A stretch of DNA of 37,105 bases from Elusimicrobia bacterium HGW-Elusimicrobia-2 (GCA_002841685.1 PHAM01000013.1:1-37105), one strand, 5' to 3'. Shown: positions 15,358 through 24,488, counted from the first letter of the stretch. Numbers and translations: made by a program. Notes: generated by a model not told the origin, from the letters alone.

Positions 15358-16608
15358 ATGTATAAAGAAATAAAAAAATGCAGAATATGCGGCAACGCCA
15401 ATCTGGCCACGATTCTCGATCTTGGCAGTCAGTATCTGACAGGCATTTTCCCGCCGAATAACAACTATGATATCACCTCAGGGCCGCTGGAGCTTGTAAA
15501 ATGCATGGACGACGGGGGAGGAGAGGCCTGCGGACTGGTACAGCTGCGCCACAGCTACGACTCCGAAGAAATGTACGGCGAGAACTACGGTTACAGATCG
15601 GGCCTGAATCAGTCAATGGTGCGGCACCTGCAGCAGAAGGTTCAGAACATACTGAAAAAAGTGACGCTGTCAGACGGTGATGTTGTGCTGGATATAGGCA
15701 GCAACGACAGCACGCTCCTTCAGGCCTACCCTCACTACAACATAGACCTGATAGGCATGGACCCGACAGGTAAGAAATTCAAAGACTATTATCCTTCATA
15801 TATTAAGCTGGTCCCTGATTTTTTTTCAGCGGAGACCTTTAAGAAAATATTCGGGGATAAAAAAGCTAAGATCATAACTTCAATAGCGATGTTTTACGAC
15901 CTTGAATCCCCCCTGGACTTTATGCGGGATATATATAGCGCGCTCGACGACAAGGGTGTTTGGGTTTTTGAACAGAGCTATTTATTGTCTATGCTCGACG
16001 CCACCGCATATGACACTGTCTGCCACGAACATCTTGAATATTACGGTGTCAAACAGATAAAGTGGATGTGCGATAAAATAGGATTCCGTATTCTTGATAT
16101 TGAGATCAATAATATTAACGGTGGCAGCTTTTCAGTTATGGTTTGCAAAAAAAACGCCCCTTACAAAGACAACGCCGGACAAATCGCCGAGCTGCTGGAG
16201 ACAGAACGCGAAAGGGGGCTGCACACATTGGCGCCTTATAAAGACTTTGAAAAACGCGTCAAAAAACATAAAACCGAGCTATTGGAATTTATCGGCAGTC
16301 TGAAAAAAAAGAATAAGAAAATACTCGGCTACGGGGCCTCAACAAAAGGAAATGTTGTTTTACAATATTGCGGATTAACACCTGATGACATACCATTTAT
16401 AGCCGAAGTGAACAAAGACAAGTTCGGATGCTATACCCCCGGAACCAATATTCCTATTATCTCGGAATCCGAGGCCAAAAAAATGAAACCTGACTATCTG
16501 CTCGTTCTGCCGTGGCATTTTAAAGAAAATATTCTTTTCCGCGAAAAAGAATATCTCGCCGAAGGCGGGAAATTCATTTTTCCTCTTCCGAAAATAGAGG
16601 TCGTTTAG
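15358..16608 (+). CDS. NDP-hexose C-methyltransferase (TylCIII/NovU/EvaC type)
   Basis: Predicted to add a methyl branch to a ring carbon of a 4-keto-6-deoxy nucleotide sugar. The three-part architecture of the family is present in 416 residues: an N-terminal zinc-binding domain (Cys 8, 11, 49 and 58 as candidate ligands), a central SAM fold (VLDIGSNDSTLL at 110-121, FEQSY, CHEHLEYYG with the likely catalytic His/Glu region), and a C-terminal Methyltransf_14 domain (GYGASTKGN, VLPWHFKENI, GGKFIFPLP). It heads a three-gene operon; the next ATG abuts its stop codon. Whether the substrate is dTDP- or GDP-linked is open. Confidence 0.9.
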   Translation: MYKEIKKCRICGNANLATILDLGSQYLTGIFPPNNNYDITSGPLELVKCMDDGGGEACGLVQLRHSYDSEEMYGENYGYRSGLNQSMVRHLQQKVQNILKKVTLSDGDVVLDIGSNDSTLLQAYPHYNIDLIGMDPTGKKFKDYYPSYIKLVPDFFSAETFKKIFGDKKAKIITSIAMFYDLESPLDFMRDIYSALDDKGVWVFEQSYLLSMLDATAYDTVCHEHLEYYGVKQIKWMCDKIGFRILDIEINNINGGSFSVMVCKKNAPYKDNAGQIAELLETERERGLHTLAPYKDFEKRVKKHKTELLEFIGSLKKKNKKILGYGASTKGNVVLQYCGLTPDDIPFIAEVNKDKFGCYTPGTNIPIISESEAKKMKPDYLLVLPWHFKENILFREKEYLAEGGKFIFPLPKIEVV

Positions 16609-17562
16609 ATGAGGAAAACAGCCCTGATAGTCGGGGTCGAGGGACAGGACGGCTCATATCTTTTCGAGAAACTTCAAGCCGAAAAATACAGCGTTATCGG
16701 TTTAGACAAAGACAAAATCCGTCACACTTTCTCTGAGCCGGTTGAAGCCGTGGACATCACACAAACCGAACAGGTCTATAGACTCGTGAAAAAATATAAA
16801 CCCGATGAAATTTACTATCTTGCCGCTTTTCATCACTCCGCCGAGGAAATTGAATATAACGATATAGAACTGTTCAGCAAAAGTTATCTGATAAACGTTT
16901 TTTCGCTGATTAATTTTCTTGACGCTATGGTGAAACACTCAAAGCTTTCACGTTTATTTTATGCGGGTTCATCTCACATGTTCGGTAATCCCGATAAAAG
17001 CCCGCAGGACGAACAGACTCCCTTCAACCCCTCCTGTATTTACGGCATTTCCAAAACAGCGGGGGTCAACGCCTGCAGGTACTATCGCAACAAACACTCC
17101 CTGTTCGCAAGCGCGGGGATCCTATACAATCACGAATCCCCGCGCAGAGCTAAAAACTTTGTGTCTCAAAAAATTATCAGAACAGCCGTGGCGATAAAAA
17201 AGAATATGTCCGGGAAATTGATCCTCGGTGATATAAATGCGAAAGTTGATTGGGGCTATGCTCCCGATTACGTGGAGGCCATGTATCAAATCCTTCAGCA
17301 GCCCGTGCCGGAAGATTTTATAATCGCGAGCGGCGGGAGTAGAACGATTAAACAATTCGTTGAAATCACTTTCGGAAAACTTGATCTAAACTGGAAAGAA
17401 TATGTGGTTGAAGATCCATCCCTGATACAGAAAACAAAGAAAACAAGCATTAAGGGAGACATTAAGAAAATAAAAAAGACGATAGGTTGGGAACCAAAAG
17501 TCAGTTTTGATCAGATGATAGATATCATGATCGAAGCGGAGATAAAAAATGCCGGACAATAA
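16609..17562 (+). CDS. GDP-mannose 4,6-dehydratase-like SDR lacking the catalytic Glu
   Basis: A 317-residue extended SDR clearly related to gmd: GVEGQDGSYLFEKL (9-22), YYLAAFHHSAEE, GSSHMFGN (120-127), Tyr145/Lys149 in IYGISK, GILYNHESPRR, and VDWGYAPDYVEAMY. Compared with the gmd at 8766, the SSSEMYG segment reads GSSHMFG, so the Glu that drives water elimination is His123. It may be an epimerase or reductase acting on the same GDP-sugar, or an altered dehydratase. It begins directly after the C-methyltransferase stop, which supports a joint branched-sugar pathway. Confidence 0.8.
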   Translation: MRKTALIVGVEGQDGSYLFEKLQAEKYSVIGLDKDKIRHTFSEPVEAVDITQTEQVYRLVKKYKPDEIYYLAAFHHSAEEIEYNDIELFSKSYLINVFSLINFLDAMVKHSKLSRLFYAGSSHMFGNPDKSPQDEQTPFNPSCIYGISKTAGVNACRYYRNKHSLFASAGILYNHESPRRAKNFVSQKIIRTAVAIKKNMSGKLILGDINAKVDWGYAPDYVEAMYQILQQPVPEDFIIASGGSRTIKQFVEITFGKLDLNWKEYVVEDPSLIQKTKKTSIKGDIKKIKKTIGWEPKVSFDQMIDIMIEAEIKNAGQ

Positions 17563-17589
17563 AACAGATATTTCCTGCCGCTCTCTTTT

Positions 17590-18717
17590 ATGAAACCCGT
17601 ACGCGTGGGTATTGTAACCGCCTGGGCGGAATGCGGGATGGGACACATCGCCCGGAACTGGGCGCACAGCTTTGACAAACACCCCGGCCAGATAAATTAC
17701 AGCATATTTTCCAGAGGCAACCCCTGGCTGACGCCCCTGCGCTGGCATGGCGAAAAAATAGTTGAGGGCCCCGAAAGTATGGATATAGACCACCCGCTGT
17801 TCTGGGACTGGGTTGAGGATTTTAAGCCGGAAATCCTTCTTTTCCAGGATCAGAACATTTACGGAAAAAGCGGGATGAAAGAGGAAAGCGGACGGCTCCA
17901 TAAAAAAGGCATCAAGCTGATAAACTATCCCGACTGGTTCCTCACCGGTATGATAGAAAAGATGGACGGTATTTACGATTTAACTCTTGCCCACACGGAA
18001 AGGAACTTTCGCTGGCTCAAAGAGGCGGGAATAGACAATACCGTTCTTATCCGCTGGGGCGTCATACTCGATAATTTTAAATTCATACCGCGTAAAGCCG
18101 GAGACAAAGTCAGATTTTACACTAATGTCGGGTACGGCAGCCGCAGGAAGGGCTATCAATTCATACCCGGAGCTCTTGAAAAAATGAAAGGCGGGTTTTT
18201 GCGCAGGGTTTTAGCTCCGCGAAAACTTGATTTTGTTTTTACCGCCACCGCCCAGGAAGAAGCGCGGGAAATGATAAACCCGAAATTCATCAAATATTTT
18301 GAAAAAAATACTTCCTGCGAATTCAGCTTTAAAACCGCCGACAACACAAAGGGCGGCCTTTTTAATACCGGCGACGTCTATGTTTATCCCACCTGGCAGG
18401 AAGGCGTGGGACTGACGATAACCGAAGCGATGGCTTCGGGAATGCCTGTTGTCACCACTGATTTTCCGACAATGAATGAATGGCTGGACGACGGAGTGGA
18501 GGGCCGGCTGATAAAAGTGAAAAAACTAAAAAAGGGACGGATGACGGCATTCACAAAAGCTATCATCGACACCTCTCACCTGGCAGGAATCCTTGAAGAC
18601 TATATAAACAAACCTTCCCAGATAGAAGAACAATCTTATAACGCCAGAAAAAAAATTGAAAAAGACTACAACTGGGACGACAGGGACGACGAAATACTCG
18701 CCCTGATGTCAAAATAA
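17590..18717 (+). CDS. GT4 family glycosyltransferase
   Basis: A 375-residue GT-B enzyme. The N-terminus MKPVRVGIVTAWAECGMGHIAR has the acceptor-side Gly-rich loop. The C-terminal domain has VGYGSRRKGYQFIPGAL, GDVYVYPTWQEG and an EX7E motif (E in WQEG to E in TEAM), then GMPVVTTDFPTMNEW. It is the third gene of the operon, 27 bases after the GMD-like gene, without a clear Shine-Dalgarno. It is the natural candidate to transfer the sugar made by the two preceding enzymes. Convergent with the GT-D gene; the 52-base gap shows no hairpin. Confidence 0.85.
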   Translation: MKPVRVGIVTAWAECGMGHIARNWAHSFDKHPGQINYSIFSRGNPWLTPLRWHGEKIVEGPESMDIDHPLFWDWVEDFKPEILLFQDQNIYGKSGMKEESGRLHKKGIKLINYPDWFLTGMIEKMDGIYDLTLAHTERNFRWLKEAGIDNTVLIRWGVILDNFKFIPRKAGDKVRFYTNVGYGSRRKGYQFIPGALEKMKGGFLRRVLAPRKLDFVFTATAQEEAREMINPKFIKYFEKNTSCEFSFKTADNTKGGLFNTGDVYVYPTWQEGVGLTITEAMASGMPVVTTDFPTMNEWLDDGVEGRLIKVKKLKKGRMTAFTKAIIDTSHLAGILEDYINKPSQIEEQSYNARKKIEKDYNWDDRDDEILALMSK

Positions 18718-18769
18718 TCTACCTGAGCTACTATATTAATTCTTTATTTTCCGCACCGGGAACCAGTTT

Positions 18770-20239
18770 CTATTTTTGCGGCGGGATACGGTAAAAGCCA
18801 AACTCATCGGATTTACCCGATAAAGAACGGCGCTCCATGGAAAAAATTTTATCCTCAGCAATGTTCTTTTTCACGAGTTCTGTAAAATGATCTTCGCTAT
18901 GTTCACCTGTTGCGGCTTTTACTGTTGCCAAATTTGACAATATCTTTGAGGCGGCGCTACAACTGATAATTAAAACATCAAAATTCAAACGATCTTCTGC
19001 CTTAACATCACCGCTTTCCTGGAAAACCATATCATAACCTTCTTCAATTTTCATAAGAGCTTTGCTCAAGAGACCTATGTCCTGTATCCGATAATCTTCA
19101 TGAGTGAAAATTATAAAGTCGCCATCGCCTTCAGCGACAGCCATTCGCAGCGACAGCATCAAAGCGTTCAAAGAACTTAACCGGGTGTCGCGTTCCCTGG
19201 CGAACTTTCTGATTTCAACATCCACTCCCCTTATCTTCATCCTTCCGACAGCGCTGTCATCGGCGGCAATTTTTATTTTTGCCTGAGGAAAATACATGGC
19301 GTTATATTTGACCGTCTCTTTGAGCATATTTTTCCTGCCGTACGCTGGCCCGTAGCAGAAAAAGATTTTCTTTTTCTGCAATTCCGCGTCCCATATGCAG
19401 ATCTTGCGCGCGGTAAAACCCCCGCGCAGATAATCCCGTGTCGCGCCCAGTCCCATGAAAGGGTCCAGAACGCTCCCCGCGTCGATATACGTGTTTTCGG
19501 GATACTTTGAATAAAGCTGATGAACGAGCATATTGCTCAACGGCCCCGCGCAAAAAAGGAATACCCTGCCCTTTATTTTGTTCTCTTCTATCCACCGGCC
19601 TATCTTGTCTATCAGAGCATAGTCTTCTTTCCACGAGTTGCGGGACACCCTGAAGATTTTTTCACTTATAAAAGGCAGTTTTTCGGGAACCGCCTTGTCA
19701 TTGCACACTAAAACAACTTTCCTTTCTGCGAATACGCCGTTAATAAAGTTTTTTTTGAAATAATCATAATTGGCATTTACAAACAGATTCGCCCAGGTGA
19801 GATGCGCTTCGTTCTGTCGCGAACTTTGTTTCATCCATTCAAAAGCGTCCGCGCCGACACAGCAGGGGCATCCTATGCCCACAAAATAATTCTCCGATTT
19901 AAATGTGAACGCTTCGGTCATTTTAGTTCTATAAAACTCATCGCTCTCATCACAGGGATCATATTTAAATTCACCGTGCTCTTTTTTAAGTATGTCTATC
20001 GCATCACCCTTTAAGATCGCCATCTCACCGTCCCCCCATCTTGAAAAAGCGAAGTGTTCTCCTTTTCTGAACTTGTCCAGGAAAAGCAGCAGGGCCTTCT
20101 TAAAATCATCGCTGCGTAAATCGAAACTCAACACGGGAGGAAATGAACAGTATCTTTTGCCCCTCAGCGACGCTATCGGATGCCGAAGGAAATTTTTAAT
20201 GTTCTTCCTGAATTTCCTCAGCCGCTGACTTGAGCTCAT
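18770..20239 (-). CDS. GT-D fold glycosyltransferase fused to a second domain
   Basis: A 489-residue protein with two parts. Residues about 40-285 resemble the GT-D (DUF1792/SP_1767) domain: FSRWGDGEM (65-73) carries the D70-G-E72 metal/nucleotide motif, WANLFVNANY and LFCAGPLSNMLVHQLY (228-243) are other conserved blocks. Residues about 290-489 form a second alpha/beta domain: KKIFFCYGPAYGRKN, ALMLSLRMAVAEGDGDFIIFTHEDYRI (358-384) where THED (379-382) might stand in for a GT-A DxD, and a final HSEDHF segment. Last gene of the long leftward unit; overlaps the GT2 gene by 4 bases (ATGA). Confidence 0.7.
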   Translation of the reverse strand: MSSSQRLRKFRKNIKNFLRHPIASLRGKRYCSFPPVLSFDLRSDDFKKALLLFLDKFRKGEHFAFSRWGDGEMAILKGDAIDILKKEHGEFKYDPCDESDEFYRTKMTEAFTFKSENYFVGIGCPCCVGADAFEWMKQSSRQNEAHLTWANLFVNANYDYFKKNFINGVFAERKVVLVCNDKAVPEKLPFISEKIFRVSRNSWKEDYALIDKIGRWIEENKIKGRVFLFCAGPLSNMLVHQLYSKYPENTYIDAGSVLDPFMGLGATRDYLRGGFTARKICIWDAELQKKKIFFCYGPAYGRKNMLKETVKYNAMYFPQAKIKIAADDSAVGRMKIRGVDVEIRKFARERDTRLSSLNALMLSLRMAVAEGDGDFIIFTHEDYRIQDIGLLSKALMKIEEGYDMVFQESGDVKAEDRLNFDVLIISCSAASKILSNLATVKAATGEHSEDHFTELVKKNIAEDKIFSMERRSLSGKSDEFGFYRIPPQK

Positions 20240-21084
20240 TTGAGTATTATGTCATCCGTTTCGGCGAGGCCTTTTTCGCAGCGGGTCTTTTTATCTCGTT
20301 CGGCGAGCTTTTTCTTCTCCTTGTTTTCAAGGTTTTCCTGCCTTTTACCGTGATACAGATGCAGCATCACAAGGCGGTTGGTGACGAGCTTCGCCGTCAC
20401 ACCGGCCCAGTGCAGGCGCCAGCCTATATCAAAATCCTCGTGGCCGTAACCGATATAGGAATTATCATAACCGTTAACGGCTTCAAAATCAGCTTTATAT
20501 ATGGCCCAGCAGCCGCCGAAAACCTGCCGGCTTTTCTTCAAGCTCTGAAAAAAAGAAGCGGGCACGGGAGAGAGCATGAGCCCGTATTCAAGGAAACGGG
20601 TTTTGCCGAAGAGCCAGTCTATCGTCAGAGCCGCAAAAAAAGGAAAGGAAAATATTTTTCGTGATGTGTAGTTGCCGCCTATTATCCTGTCCCTCAGTTT
20701 CTTGGATATTCTCACAACCCGCGATGTTATGTACCGGCCCTGCCGGAGTTCTTTGTTGACGACAGCCACACCCTTCGGGTGGACAAGTATGTCCCCGTCA
20801 ATGAAAAATAACTTTTCGCCCAGTGCCGTTTTCGCCGCCTTGTTAAGGGCGAGGGCCTTCCTGAAACCCCTGTCGTCCTGCCAGAGATGCATTATCCTCA
20901 ACGAATCCCTGAACTCCGCTACAACATCTTCCACCTCTTTGCCGCTGCCGTCATCGGCGACTATCACCTCAAAATCTTTATCTGTCTGGTCAACCAGGCT
21001 CTGAAGGCACAACCTGAAAAATTTGGCCTGTTTGTAGACATTCACGACGACCGAAACGCCGGGTCGCGCGTTAACAGCGCTCAC
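20236..21084 (-). CDS. GT2 family glycosyltransferase with galactosyltransferase-type C-terminal domain
   Basis: A 282-residue GT-A enzyme: SVVVNVYKQ first strand, VADDGSG (42-48), WQDDRGFRKALALNKA, the metal-binding DGD (96-98) in FFIDGDIL, and a C-terminal VFGGCWAIYKADFEAVNGYDNSYIGYGHEDFD-like block (Glyco_transf_7C type). The start is GTG 21084, overlapping the deacetylase stop as GTGA. It is a paralogue of the enzyme at 23646-24488, sharing the layout and the WQDD-GFRK segment. It probably adds a sugar to the surface glycan; donor unknown. Confidence 0.88.
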   Translation of the reverse strand: MSAVNARPGVSVVVNVYKQAKFFRLCLQSLVDQTDKDFEVIVADDGSGKEVEDVVAEFRDSLRIMHLWQDDRGFRKALALNKAAKTALGEKLFFIDGDILVHPKGVAVVNKELRQGRYITSRVVRISKKLRDRIIGGNYTSRKIFSFPFFAALTIDWLFGKTRFLEYGLMLSPVPASFFQSLKKSRQVFGGCWAIYKADFEAVNGYDNSYIGYGHEDFDIGWRLHWAGVTAKLVTNRLVMLHLYHGKRQENLENKEKKKLAERDKKTRCEKGLAETDDIILK

Positions 21085-21866
21085 AATCTGTTCCTCCCGC
21101 GGGAAAGATTCAGATAAAAATCAAAAATAGTCTCTTCGCCCCTGACAAGCAGCCGTTTCAGCGCGAAATTATCGGCAAAGGGAAAAGCGTTCTTCCCCTG
21201 CTTTATTATCACGGCATAGCGGTATCCCGCTTTCTCCGCGATTTTTTTCACATTGGCATTGTATCCGCCGTAGGGATAGGAAAAACTGAGCATTTTCTCA
21301 CCCGTCAATTTTTCCAGATCATCTTTATTTTCTGAGATCTCCCTTTCCGTTTCGGCATCATCAATACGGTAAAGATTTTTGTGCGAAACGGTATGGCCCC
21401 CTATTTCCATGCCCGCGGATGCCATTTCCCTTATTTCCTCCGGGGCCATCATCTCAAGTGGTGCTTCGACATCGGCGTCATGCCATAGATTCTTTTTGCC
21501 TATCGTAGAGCTCACCACATAAAAAACCGCCCTGAAACCGTATTTTTTAAGTATGCGGAAAGCCTCCGTGTAATTGTTCCTGTAACCGTCGTCAAAAGTT
21601 ATTATCACTTTTTTCCTTCCGTCACTGACCGTTCCTACGGTAATGTCTTTGAATGTGACAACTTCATAACCGCCTCTTTTGAGATATGACATCTGTTTGT
21701 CGAATTTCGCCGCGCTCACCCATAATTTTTTGAGTTTTGATCCGTCGGGAGGAGTCCCTATCTTGTGGTACATAAGTATGGACACACCCTCTGTTTTTTT
21801 TCTCCACCAGTTCCATCTCGCCGAAAAAGCCAGAGCAAAAATAAAAACGGCGATAAAATATATCAT
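21081..21866 (-). CDS. NodB-type polysaccharide deacetylase, membrane-anchored
   Basis: Carbohydrate esterase family 4 enzyme removing N- or O-acetyl groups from a glycan. The 261 residues start with a hydrophobic anchor (2-15), then LMYHKIG. The NodB motifs are TFDDGY (90-95, Asp92 catalytic base and Asp93 metal ligand), HTVSH (158-162, metal-binding His158 and His162) and FSYPYGGYN (motif 3). It is predicted to face the periplasm. It lies among glycosyltransferases with 4-base overlaps on both sides, so the nascent glycan or lipid-linked sugar is the likely substrate. Confidence 0.9.
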   Translation of the reverse strand: MIYFIAVFIFALAFSARWNWWRKKTEGVSILMYHKIGTPPDGSKLKKLWVSAAKFDKQMSYLKRGGYEVVTFKDITVGTVSDGRKKVIITFDDGYRNNYTEAFRILKKYGFRAVFYVVSSTIGKKNLWHDADVEAPLEMMAPEEIREMASAGMEIGGHTVSHKNLYRIDDAETEREISENKDDLEKLTGEKMLSFSYPYGGYNANVKKIAEKAGYRYAVIIKQGKNAFPFADNFALKRLLVRGEETIFDFYLNLSRGRNRL

Positions 21867-22609
21867 TCTTTTAAGCCCGCCGTCAGCTCGTAAAGCTTGA
21901 AATATTTGACTCCGGCGTAAAAAGCCGAAATAGAGGCATAGATAAAACCCGCCACGCCGTCCAGAAAGCCCAGTTTGAAAAAATATCTTACGCCGAACTC
22001 GTACGGTATTCTGAAAAAAGCGCTGACAGGAAATTTCTTCCCTTTTTGAAATTTCTCGCGCGCGATCATTGAAGTATAAAGATTGAATTTTTGAAAATAT
22101 GCGGACAGGTCCCTGTAACTCCGGTGCGCTATGTGTCCTTTGAGGTTCCCTGTTTTGCCTCTTACCGCCACAGACTCGTGCACGGCTTCAGCGCCGAACC
22201 CCGCGGTATTTTTGTTGAATAACCGTATATGCTTTTCACCGCCAAGGCCCCCGAAACGCAAACGGCGGTTCATAAAAAAATTGTGAAAAGGTATATTATA
22301 CGCGGCAATGGCGGGATTGGAAGACAACGCGAGGATCTCAGCCCTCAGCTCATCCGAAACCCTTTCGTCCGCGTCAATATTCAGTACCCATTCATTGGAA
22401 GTTTTTGAAACGGCAAAATTCTTGAGCGGCCCGAAACCCAGCCATTCCGACTGAGATACTTTATCCGTGTATTTCCTGCAAATATCAACGGTACCGTCGG
22501 AACTTCCGGTGTCGACGACAATTATCTCATCCGCCCACCTGATGCTTTCAAGACAGTCAACTATCCTGGCTTCCTCATTTAGCGCGATCACAATAACGCT
22601 GACTTTCAT
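21863..22609 (-). CDS. GT2 glycosyltransferase, WaaE/KdtX-like
   Basis: A 248-residue GT-A enzyme of the lipopolysaccharide-core WaaE type: VIVIALNEEARIVDCLESI, ADEIIVVDTGSSDGT, LGFGPLKNFAVSKTSNEWVLNIDADERVSDEL with the IDADE metal motif, and GGLGGEKHIRLFNK. The C-terminal hydrophobic stretch (FFKLGFLDGVAGFIYASISAF split over two helices) is typical and suggests membrane association. WaaE adds glucose to heptose in enterobacterial cores; here only the fold and type are inferred. ATGA overlaps at both ends. Confidence 0.88.
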   Translation of the reverse strand: MKVSVIVIALNEEARIVDCLESIRWADEIIVVDTGSSDGTVDICRKYTDKVSQSEWLGFGPLKNFAVSKTSNEWVLNIDADERVSDELRAEILALSSNPAIAAYNIPFHNFFMNRRLRFGGLGGEKHIRLFNKNTAGFGAEAVHESVAVRGKTGNLKGHIAHRSYRDLSAYFQKFNLYTSMIAREKFQKGKKFPVSAFFRIPYEFGVRYFFKLGFLDGVAGFIYASISAFYAGVKYFKLYELTAGLKE

Positions 22610-23649
22610 AAATCTCCTTTCAATACCGTTTCCGTGTTTTCCGCGAATTTTACGGGATCAAACATGGCTTCCGCCCTCTCCGCCGCCGCCCTTCCCATTG
22701 ATATGCGCGCGGAGTCGTCTTTGAGCAGGCGTTCAATTGCCGAGGCCATTGCCGCGGGATCATCCGGGGCGACGATCACGCCGCTGACGCCGTCTTCCAC
22801 AAGTTCACTCAAACATCCGGCCGTTGTGGCCACAAGGGCTTTGCCGCTGGCCATCCATTCCGCGGCTACGCGCGAAACAGCTTCGGAGCCGGAAGACGCT
22901 ACAACGCCGACATCGCTCGAGCGCATATAAGCGCCGGCATTTTCCACAAAACCGCTAAACACTATATTCTTTAGGCCATTTTTTTTAGCGAATATCCTGA
23001 GGTCGTTTATTTTAACATTTTTTTCTCCGCCTATCACATAGAAAAAAACATCCGGAAAACTCTTCGCGACGATCGTAGCCGCCTTTATAAAAGTTTCATG
23101 GCCTTTGACCGGATCCAGCCGGCCGACAATGCTCACATTGTGTTTACCGGCGAGCTTGGCGGGAACGGCGCTGTCGGCAAAATCCATATCCATACCCTGA
23201 CGCACCACATTTATTTTTCCGGGAGGCAACCCTTTGTTCACAAAATCGTCTTTTATGAATTCCGCGGCCGCTATAAAAGCGTCTGTTGTATTCCACAAAT
23301 AACCGTGTTTCCCGACAGGCCTCGCGTCCGCGTAGGTCCTGACGAGACGCGGGCGGGCTTTTGTTAATATTTTGGCCATGGCGCAGAGCATATGCGATCT
23401 CCCGTCGTGCGGGTTAAGGCACTCTATCCCCTCTTCGCTTATAAGTTTCATCAGGTCAAAGATCGAGGCGGCGGATGAGAACCGGGCAGTTTTGACGCCG
23501 CGCTCTTCCGCCGAGTCGGCGGGCGGCTTTCCCTCGAGCCCCACAAAAATGATTTTGTGCCCTTTATTTTTCAGCCCTTCAGCCGCTGCCAGAGCGTAGG
23601 AAGTGATACCGCTGTCCCATCTTTCAAAATCAAGAACGGCTATATTCAT
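22606..23649 (-). CDS. GT4 family glycosyltransferase
   Basis: A 347-residue GT-B enzyme from ATG 23649, which makes an ATGA overlap with the upstream GT2; a longer start at 23700 would lie inside that gene. The N-terminus MNIAVLDFERWDSGITSYALAAAEGL has the acceptor-side loop. The C-terminal domain has VSIVGRLDPVKGHETFI, VFSGF, and an EX7E motif in SEAVSRVAAEWM, then GKALVAT and the GCLSELVEDG donor loop. It is more GC-rich than several neighbours. The substrate is not determinable. Confidence 0.88.
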   Translation of the reverse strand: MNIAVLDFERWDSGITSYALAAAEGLKNKGHKIIFVGLEGKPPADSAEERGVKTARFSSAASIFDLMKLISEEGIECLNPHDGRSHMLCAMAKILTKARPRLVRTYADARPVGKHGYLWNTTDAFIAAAEFIKDDFVNKGLPPGKINVVRQGMDMDFADSAVPAKLAGKHNVSIVGRLDPVKGHETFIKAATIVAKSFPDVFFYVIGGEKNVKINDLRIFAKKNGLKNIVFSGFVENAGAYMRSSDVGVVASSGSEAVSRVAAEWMASGKALVATTAGCLSELVEDGVSGVIVAPDDPAAMASAIERLLKDDSARISMGRAAAERAEAMFDPVKFAENTETVLKGDL

Positions 23650-24488
23650 TTCAGCACCGTGATGTCCTCTGTTCTGATCTGATCCAGGCCGTTGGCGCAC
23701 ATCAGCGCTCCCGAGCGGAGAACCTCTTCCAGCCGCGCGGCGTTATCACCGGAATACGCGCTTTTCCCGTGAGGGAAATGAAGGCTTACGGCCTCATTCG
23801 TGGCAAGCCTTCTTTTGATACCGGCGTTTGCGAGCCTGGTATCCAGCTCGGAATCCTCACAGTAGGCGCCTCTAAAATCATTGTTGTAGCCGTTGACCCT
23901 TTCGTAATCTTTTCTGTGAACACCCCAGCATCTTCCGGACATGTTTGAATTTTTCTTGAATGACTGTGTAATGGCCGCTAAGAACCGGGGGAGCAGAAAA
24001 CCGTAAGTGCAGTAACGGGTCCTGGCGAAAAAACCGTCTTTCCTTATCCTCCATTTGACAGAACCGCAGAAGATATCCTCCGCTGAAAATCCGTTTTTCA
24101 GGATATGAGCGGCTATCTTCTCGGACAAAAGCACCGCTCGCGTGACCATGTACTGCCCTTCGCATATATACTCTTTCGACCTGCTGATGTAATCGGGGTG
24201 GGCAATAGTGTCCGCGTCAAAAAAATATAATTTGTCTCCCGATGATATTTTGACGGCCTTGTTTATCGCCAGGGTTTTCCTGAAACCCTCATCATCCTGC
24301 CACACATGCTTTATATTCATCCTGCCGCGGAACGAATCCGCTATATTTTTTATTTCCGGGCCGCTGCCGTCATCGGCGATAATGAGCTCAAAATCACTGA
24401 AGGCCCCTCCGGCGAGGGCTTCCAGACAGAGCCTGAAAAGTTCGGCCCTGTTATAGGCGGCGACAATAACGGATATGCCTTGACTCAT
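23646..24488 (-). CDS. GT2 family glycosyltransferase, paralogue of the 20236 enzyme
   Basis: A 280-residue GT-A enzyme: ISVIVAAYNRAELFRLCLEAL, IIADDGSG, WQDDEGFRKTLAINKAVK, the DAD metal motif in YFFDADTIAHP, and a C-terminal acceptor block with GRCWGVHRKDYERVNGYNN and YCEDSELDTRL. The order and many residues match the gene at 20236-21084, indicating duplication within the cluster. ATG 24488 overlaps the small DUF4254-like gene as ATGA. Confidence 0.87.
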   Translation of the reverse strand: MSQGISVIVAAYNRAELFRLCLEALAGGAFSDFELIIADDGSGPEIKNIADSFRGRMNIKHVWQDDEGFRKTLAINKAVKISSGDKLYFFDADTIAHPDYISRSKEYICEGQYMVTRAVLLSEKIAAHILKNGFSAEDIFCGSVKWRIRKDGFFARTRYCTYGFLLPRFLAAITQSFKKNSNMSGRCWGVHRKDYERVNGYNNDFRGAYCEDSELDTRLANAGIKRRLATNEAVSLHFPHGKSAYSGDNAARLEEVLRSGALMCANGLDQIRTEDITVLK

